NCBI GenBank assembly: GCA_964389205.1 | Contig: CAYMDH010000018.1 | Location: forward strand, 1 to 59,859 | Origin: Leptobacterium sp964389205 | GTDB lineage: Bacteria; Bacteroidota; Bacteroidia; Flavobacteriales; Flavobacteriaceae | Direction of reading: 5' to 3' | DNA length: 59,859 bases | Shown here: piece after piece, positions 54,699 to 59,859 of the stretch | Position numbering within the stretch: position 1 is the first letter of the stretch | Layout: every line of letters starts with the position of its first letter | Made by a program: the position numbers and the translations under genes | The notes under the pieces: generated by a model | What the model was told of the DNA's origin: nothing | Databases searched by the model: none | What the model saw: only the letters and a program-made list of their open reading frames with translations

Positions 54699-54787
54699 AT
54701 TTTTAACTTTTTTATTATAAAAATAAGAATTTTCATACAATTTATTGTTTGGAATTTGAGATTTGGGTTTTAAAATTTTAATTAACA

Positions 54788-55504
54788 ATGTCTAAGCCTT
54801 TTGAATTTAAACAATTTACAATTCATCAAGATAAATGTGCGATGAAAGTGGGTACTGATGGAGTACTACTTGGTGCTTGGGCTACTATTCCAAAGGATTC
54901 TTTTAGCTGTTTAGATATTGGAGCAGGTACAGGCTTACTTTCTTTAATGATAGCACAAAGAAGCGCTATTGAAGTTATAGACGCCATAGAGATTGATAAC
55001 AATGCTTATGAACAATGTGTTCAGAATTTTGAAAATTCTGATTGGAATGATCGATTGTTTTGTTACCACGCTGGCTTTGATGAATTTGTAGAAGAAATAG
55101 AAGATAGGTACGATTTAATCATCTCAAACCCTCCTTTTTATAGCGAAGCCATTTCTAGTGGTGATAATGCTAGAGATTTAGCACGTTCAAACACATCTTT
55201 ACCTTTTGATGAATTAATAAATGGTGTTTCACATTTACTTTCAGATTCAGGTAGTTTTCAGCTTATTATTCCTTATAAAGAAGAAAGAAGTTTTATAAAA
55301 CTGGCCAACCAAAAGAGATTATTTTTACATAGAGTGACCAGAGTTAAAGGCACTGCAGAAAGTGACATAAAGCGTAGTTTACTAGAATTTACACGCATAA
55401 AGACTAAGGTCATAGAAGAGCAAATACTCACCATCGAAAAAAGTCGACACGACTACACAAATGAATACATTAATGTTACAAAAGATTTTTATTTAAAAAT
55501 GTAA
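54788..55504 (+). CDS. trmN6: tRNA1(Val) A37 N6-methyltransferase-like protein
   Basis: This 238-residue class I SAM methyltransferase has motif I LDIGAGTGLLSLMIAQ (about 42), the acidic motif II IEIDNNAY and the N6-adenine motif NPPFY (about 116). The N-terminus KQFTIHQDKCAMKVGTDGVLLGAW is typical of TrmN6/YfiC. It methylates A37 of tRNA-Val in Escherichia coli; the same target is inferred here. Confidence 0.88.
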   Translation: MSKPFEFKQFTIHQDKCAMKVGTDGVLLGAWATIPKDSFSCLDIGAGTGLLSLMIAQRSAIEVIDAIEIDNNAYEQCVQNFENSDWNDRLFCYHAGFDEFVEEIEDRYDLIISNPPFYSEAISSGDNARDLARSNTSLPFDELINGVSHLLSDSGSFQLIIPYKEERSFIKLANQKRLFLHRVTRVKGTAESDIKRSLLEFTRIKTKVIEEQILTIEKSRHDYTNEYINVTKDFYLKM

Positions 55505-55569
55505 TCCGCAATCGTTGTAGAGTTATAAGGCATTGGTTATTTTTACGTCTTATTACATAAATTGAACAT

Positions 55570-56748
55570 ATGAAACCAGATTTGTTTGAAGCACCTGATT
55601 ATTACAATCTAGATGAATTATTGACTGAAGAGCATAAATTAGTAAGAGATGCTGCACGTCAATGGGTAAAACGCGGAGTATCTCCTATTATTGAAGAATA
55701 TGCACAACGCGCTGAATTTCCTGAACAAATTATTGATGGATTGGCAGAAATAGGAGCTTTTGGACCTTATATTCCTGTAGAATATGGAGGTGCTGGATTG
55801 GATCAAATAAGTTATGGATTGATCATGCAAGAAATTGAAAGAGGTGATAGTGGGGTTCGTTCTACAGCTTCGGTACAATCATCTTTGGTTATGTATCCTA
55901 TTTGGAAATATGGAAATGAAGAACAGCGCAAAAAATACTTACCCAAATTAGCCTCTGGTGAATGGATGGGATGCTTTGGACTAACAGAACCTGATCATGG
56001 ATCAAACCCCGGTGGAATGATTACTAATTTTAAAGATATGGGAGATCATTATCTTTTAAATGGTGCAAAAATGTGGATTTCTAATGCTCCTTTTGCACAG
56101 GTGGCTGTTGTTTGGGCAAAAGATGAAAACGGCCGTATACATGGTTTAATTGTAGAGCGCGGTATGGAAGGTTTTTCCACTCCAGAAACACATAATAAAT
56201 GGTCGCTTCGTGCAAGTGCAACAGGTGAATTAATTTTCGATAATGTAAAAGTGCCTAAAGAAAACCTGCTTCCTAATAAAAGTGGTTTAGGAGCACCTTT
56301 AGGATGTTTAGATTCTGCTCGTTTTGGTATTGCTTGGGGAGCTATTGGGGCTGCTATGGATTGTTATGACACTGCTCTTAGATACAGTAAAGAACGTATA
56401 CAGTTTGACAAACCTATTGGGCAGTTTCAGTTGCAACAAAAGAAACTAGCAGAAATGATCACTGAAATTACCAAAGCACAATTATTAGCTTGGAAATTGG
56501 GTGTAATGCGTAACAATGGTACTGCCACTTCTGCACAAATTTCTATGGCAAAGCGAAACAATGTTGATATGGCGATTACTATTGCACGAGAAGCTCGTCA
56601 AATGTTAGGTGGTATGGGTATTTCTGGTGAATATTCTATTATGAGACATATGATGAATTTAGAAAGTGTTATTACCTATGAAGGAACTCACGATATTCAT
56701 TTGTTAATTACAGGGCTTGATGTTACTGGGTTAAATGGGTTTAAATAG
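55570..56748 (+). CDS. gcdH: Glutaryl-CoA dehydrogenase-type acyl-CoA dehydrogenase
   Basis: This 392-residue flavoenzyme has acyl-CoA dehydrogenase signatures CFGLTEPDHGSNPGGM (FAD/substrate) and MLGGMGISGEYSIMRHMMN. The catalytic Glu371 is in YEGTHDIH near the C-terminus, the position found in glutaryl-CoA dehydrogenases. It would convert glutaryl-CoA to crotonyl-CoA in lysine and tryptophan breakdown. Confidence 0.92.
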   Translation: MKPDLFEAPDYYNLDELLTEEHKLVRDAARQWVKRGVSPIIEEYAQRAEFPEQIIDGLAEIGAFGPYIPVEYGGAGLDQISYGLIMQEIERGDSGVRSTASVQSSLVMYPIWKYGNEEQRKKYLPKLASGEWMGCFGLTEPDHGSNPGGMITNFKDMGDHYLLNGAKMWISNAPFAQVAVVWAKDENGRIHGLIVERGMEGFSTPETHNKWSLRASATGELIFDNVKVPKENLLPNKSGLGAPLGCLDSARFGIAWGAIGAAMDCYDTALRYSKERIQFDKPIGQFQLQQKKLAEMITEITKAQLLAWKLGVMRNNGTATSAQISMAKRNNVDMAITIAREARQMLGGMGISGEYSIMRHMMNLESVITYEGTHDIHLLITGLDVTGLNGFK

Positions 56749-57412
56749 TATTTCTTTTATTTATTCTTTTTTATTCACGTGTTTGTTATTATAATTCTTT
56801 TCATCCTTTTTGCTTGCCCAAAAAGGAATATAAAAAGGGCACTTTCTCTTAGGTATTCTTGTTTTTCTTTTTTCCATTGATGAAAAAAGAAACAAAAAAA
56901 TCTAGCGTGCTTTTTCACTTTTTGAAATCTACGCTATTTTAAGGCCACACCACCCAGGTCGCTTTTGCTTTGCAAAATGCTTTATGGATGGCTTTCATCT
57001 ACCATCATTAAAATAGCTTGATTTACTACAAAGCTAAAAAGAGAGCAAAAAAACTTCGTCCATTCTAAATTTAGGAACAGACCTATTTTATAGTTTTGTT
57101 AGAAATTTTCTTAGAAAATAGACGGCTTCGATAAAAACCTTAAAAATCAAGGCAGCAGAAGAGATGTTAAATGAAAAGCTGTTTGAGCAAAGCGAGTTCT
57201 TTTCATTGTAGAGCGCTTGCCGTAGCATTTTCTTAGATTTTTATCGCTTGCCTTGACTTTTTTGGTTCGTTTTTGTGTCAAGACAAAAATGAATGAATGA
57301 GTTTTGCAAACGCAGTAGTTCAAAATGCGGAAGCGAAAAACCATTTATAGTATTTCAAAAAAAATACGTTTGGAAGGATTTATGTATCTTTGTTTATATA
57401 CACCAGAATACA
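56749..57412. repeat. 664-bp noncoding region with nested inverted repeats
   Basis: No real gene is seen; short ORFs are Lys/Phe-rich readings of A/T runs. CGATAAAAA (57129-57137) pairs with TTTTTATCG (57238-57246). Inside, AATGAAAA (57170-57177) pairs with TTTTCATT (57200-57207), with further GGCAGC/GCTTGCC similarity. Upstream there is ATTTTCT-T-AGAAAAT near 57106. The composition differs from its neighbours and looks like a dispersed intergenic repeat or structured RNA. It also includes the promoter of the toxin-antitoxin pair. Confidence 0.5.
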
Positions 57413-57661
57413 ATGGGAGCATTAGAATTAAGAAATAAATTAATAGAACAATTTAATCTATTTATACAAGATGATTCAAAACTTGTAACCTTAGATGGTA
57501 TTTTTGATTCTATAAATACTCCTACAGAAGCTCCTTCAATTGTTCCTGAAGAACACTATAAAATAGTTGAAGAACGACGCCGTAAATATCATGCTAGAGA
57601 AACTATTGGCTCTACATGGGAAGAAGTAAAACAGGAATTGAAAAATAAATATGGGTTCTAA
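57413..57661 (+). CDS. Antitoxin-like protein of a RelE/ParE pair
   Basis: The start at ATG 57413 (MGALELRNKLIEQF) is the antitoxin start; longer upstream readings run through the noncoding repeat. The protein has 82 residues. The N-terminal helix pattern with FIQDDSKLVTLDGIFDSI and the C-terminal Lys/Glu-rich helix (YKIVEERRRKYHARETIG, then TWEEVKQELKNKYGF) are as in addiction-module antitoxins paired with ParE. It overlaps the toxin start by 11 bp. Confidence 0.8.
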   Translation: MGALELRNKLIEQFNLFIQDDSKLVTLDGIFDSINTPTEAPSIVPEEHYKIVEERRRKYHARETIGSTWEEVKQELKNKYGF

Positions 57662-57944
57662 ATTAATTATTGAACCTGAAGCTCAAGAAGAGATTGACAA
57701 TGCAATAGAATGGTACGAATCTAAACAAGTTGGATTAGGTGCAGATTTTTTTAATTATTTAGATGGGTATTTTCAAACGCTAAAAAACGGAAATGTTTTA
57801 TTTGAATTAAAAAGAAAGCCTTTCTTTAGAGAACTACCTTTAAAAAGATTCCCATTTATAACTATCTACGAGAAATATAAAAATTAGATCGTTGTATATT
57901 CTGTATTTAACACCTTACAAAATCCATTCAAAAAGAAGGAGTAA
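57651..57944 (+). pseudogene. RelE/ParE toxin truncated by an in-frame TAG
   Basis: Residues 1-78 (IIEPEAQEEIDNAIEWYE, KPFFRELPLKRFPFITIYEKY) match the ParE/RelE fold. A TAG at 57885-57887 stops the frame. In the same frame IVVYSVFNTLQNPFKKKE follows, the normal family C-terminus, ending at 57944. This restores the 97-residue family length. The missing last beta strand probably abolishes toxicity. A GAG or AAG to TAG change would explain it. The antitoxin remains intact. Confidence 0.8.
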
Positions 57945-58040
57945 TTTATCTATCAGAATTAGTAATTGTATTTCAACTTAAAATCTGGTCACATAACGTA
58001 AATTCTTTAACTCCAAAGCCAAACATCTTATTTTTAAAAA

Positions 58041-59774
58041 ATGTTTAATACAGTAAAATCTTACTTTTTATTTACGCTTATTATATTTATTTTTTGGAAT
58101 ACTGAATGTATATCTCAAAGACCTTCAGATAGTATTATTAATACTCTTAAAGAAAAAAAATTAACAGAAATTATTGATCTTTTCTATCAAGAAGAAGACA
58201 CTACCATTTCTGAAGTATATGCAAAGTACTATATCAAAAAAGCAAAAACTCTAAAAGATACTTTTGAAATTTGTAGAGGATATGAATTAATGGCATCTAA
58301 CTATGAACAAGATTATAGAATCATTCCTTATTTAGATAGCATCATATCAATTACGAAAACAAAAAGTTATGGACTTTATCCATCAGTAGCACATTACTTC
58401 AAAGGCAATCTATATTATCGAAAACGAAATTTTAAAAAAGCTTTAGATAACTATTTATTTGCAGATAGTATAGCTACTAAACAAGAATTTGAGGTATTAT
58501 CTTATGAAATAAAACATGGGTTAGCCTTGCTTAAAAGTAGGCTGGGTTATATAGAAGAAGCTTTAGAATTATGTAAAGAATGTAAAATATACTACGACAA
58601 GAATAATTACTTAAAAAATTACAATGAAACTTATCTATGGGGGTTATTTTGTATTTCTGATTCTTATAGTAGATTACATCTATTAGATTCAGCCAGCATT
58701 GTAAATAAAACGGGAATGTTAGAGGCTATTAAATCAGAAGACAGTGTCATGCAAAATTATTTTCGATTTAATGAAGGTATGAATCATTATCTTAAAAAGA
58801 ATTATACAATAGCTATTGATAGTCTTAACAAAGCCCTTCCAGAGCTTATTGAGGCAGATGATAAACCTAATATAGCCGAATCTTACTTTTTTCTAGGTAA
58901 AAAATCTTATTATTATAATAATAAAAGGGATAAAGGCATTTTATATTTTAAAAAAATAGATTCTTTATTTACAATATTAAAAGACCTTCATCCAGAGATT
59001 AGAGAAGCTTATGAAATTTTAATTAGGCATTATAAAAAAAATAAAGACACTAAATCTGAGCTTTATTATATTAATAGATTATTAAAAGTAGATAGCATTC
59101 TTCATGGCAATTATAAATACTTAAGTAAAAATATTGCCTATAAATATGACAGGCCTAAATTAATTAATCAAAAAGAGGTTATCATTGAAAAACTCACTAA
59201 TGAAAAAACAGCTTCCATAAAATACAATTGGGCATTAGGCATTGTTAGTTTATTAACTTCTATAGGACTTATAACTTATTATTATAAACAGAAAAAATAT
59301 AAAAAACGATTTAATAATATTGTTTTAGAAGGAAAAGAAAATACAAATGCTTCCTTAAAATTTAAAAAATCACCTATAACAAAAAGCAATACTTTAGAAG
59401 GACTTTCTATTGAAGTGATTAACTCAGTAAGATATAAGTTAAAGGGTTTTGAGAATAATAAAGAATTTTTAGATAGCTCAATTACACTTTCAAGTTTGGC
59501 GAAGTTATTAAATACCAATACTAATTATTTATCTAAAATAATTAACCATGACAAAGGAAAGAACTTCAGTTCCTATCTAAATGATTTAAGAATTAAGTAT
59601 ACTATTGAAAAACTAAAAAAGGATACGAAATTTATGCGCTATTCTATTAAAGGAATAGCTTATGAAGTAGGTTTTAATAATGAAACTTCTTTTGCCAAAG
59701 CATTTTATAAAAACACAGGACTATATCCATCGTATTTTATAAAACAATTAAAAAGTTTTTCTAAAGAAAATTAA
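58041..59774 (+). CDS. TPR-sensor AraC-family regulator
   Basis: This 577-residue protein has a signal-like hydrophobic N-terminus (residues 8-26). A periplasmic TPR region follows (about 60-370, with HYFKGNLYYRKRNFKKALDNY and ESYFFLGKKSYYYNNKRDKG), then a transmembrane helix (about 400-420) and a cytoplasmic AraC HTH domain (about 470-577). Two HTH units are seen: LAKLLNTNTNYLSKIINHD and GIAYEVGFNNETSFAKAF. Such single-chain membrane regulators are common in Flavobacteriia. The ligand is unknown. Confidence 0.9.
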   Translation: MFNTVKSYFLFTLIIFIFWNTECISQRPSDSIINTLKEKKLTEIIDLFYQEEDTTISEVYAKYYIKKAKTLKDTFEICRGYELMASNYEQDYRIIPYLDSIISITKTKSYGLYPSVAHYFKGNLYYRKRNFKKALDNYLFADSIATKQEFEVLSYEIKHGLALLKSRLGYIEEALELCKECKIYYDKNNYLKNYNETYLWGLFCISDSYSRLHLLDSASIVNKTGMLEAIKSEDSVMQNYFRFNEGMNHYLKKNYTIAIDSLNKALPELIEADDKPNIAESYFFLGKKSYYYNNKRDKGILYFKKIDSLFTILKDLHPEIREAYEILIRHYKKNKDTKSELYYINRLLKVDSILHGNYKYLSKNIAYKYDRPKLINQKEVIIEKLTNEKTASIKYNWALGIVSLLTSIGLITYYYKQKKYKKRFNNIVLEGKENTNASLKFKKSPITKSNTLEGLSIEVINSVRYKLKGFENNKEFLDSSITLSSLAKLLNTNTNYLSKIINHDKGKNFSSYLNDLRIKYTIEKLKKDTKFMRYSIKGIAYEVGFNNETSFAKAFYKNTGLYPSYFIKQLKSFSKEN

Positions 59775-59859
59775 TTTAAATTCCATTTACAACCTCCTTA
59801 AAAATGTAGGCTTCCCCTAATTAGAACTGCTTAAATTTCTAATATTTCTATAAAATTAT

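Larger units (their letters stand above)
53917..54764. mobile_element. Candidate small mobile unit bounded by 17-bp inverted repeats
   Basis: AAATCTCAAATTCCAAA (53917-53933) and its exact reverse complement at 54748-54764 flank the heptamer array and the four-helix-bundle gene. The unit fits precisely between the rimM stop and the start of the methyltransferase gene. No transposase, RT or target duplication is visible. The inverted ends could also come from heptamer units extending to both sides in opposite directions. A mobile nature is inferred. Confidence 0.45.

Noticed and set aside
57147..57344. Minus-strand 65-codon ORF in the intergenic repeat
   Set aside because: It is a Lys/Arg/Phe-rich reading across inverted repeats with no family likeness; better explained as noncoding repeat DNA.

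Overview
The window is AT-rich DNA from a member of the Bacteroidota, most likely a marine Flavobacteriaceae. The evidence is the Bacteroidota-type conjugation genes (TraE/F/G/I/J/K/M/N), an RteC regulator, a DnaE with a fused N-terminal proofreading exonuclease, TAnnTTTG-type promoters, AraC regulators fused to TPR sensors, and S41/tricorn, DUF2911 and DUF4190 proteins. The genus cannot be fixed from the sequence.

Positions 1-31745 form an integrative and conjugative element (ICE) in the 3' half of a tRNA-Asp(GTC) gene. A 33-bp piece of the tRNA sits at the left edge (1-33) and recurs inside the intact tRNA at 31713-31745. A 28-bp sequence carrying two GTATGC motifs lies inside each end. The left end holds a tyrosine integrase, an AIPR-family protein (candidate phage defence), the coupling ATPase, relaxase and BfmA-type mobilization protein, and then RadC-like and SSB genes. 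Next comes cargo: a four-gene operon of two paralogous secreted papain/transglutaminase-fold proteins, a stand-alone Rhs-core protein with a JAB-like toxin domain, and a small lipoprotein placed as its likely immunity protein. A block of unknown small genes around an XRE repressor follows. The type IV secretion operon runs rightward (18236-25156). Behind it lies a compact cassette of trypsin-like protease, DUF4238 protein and winged-helix/coiled-coil protein, a plausible undescribed defence module. The right end carries a lipoprotein, an endonuclease/exonuclease/phosphatase-fold protein with altered catalytic motifs, an excisionase-like HTH protein and RteC.

From 31954 on the DNA looks chromosomal: HtrA-like protease, DUF58 protein, M1 aminopeptidase, thioredoxin, pentapeptide-repeat protein, a NeuD-type acyltransferase with two ATP-grasp proteins, a tricorn-like protease broken by one in-frame stop, an EEP hydrolase, DUF2911, SDR, GNAT and DUF4190 proteins, dnaE, rpsP-rimM, a tRNA methyltransferase, glutaryl-CoA dehydrogenase, a toxin-antitoxin pair whose ParE toxin has an in-frame stop, and a TPR-AraC regulator.

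Between rimM and the methyltransferase is an unusual unit: a long 7-bp tandem array, interrupted by a 100-N assembly gap, next to a four-helix-bundle (S23-type) gene. The whole unit is bounded by 17-bp perfect inverted repeats and may be a small mobile cassette.
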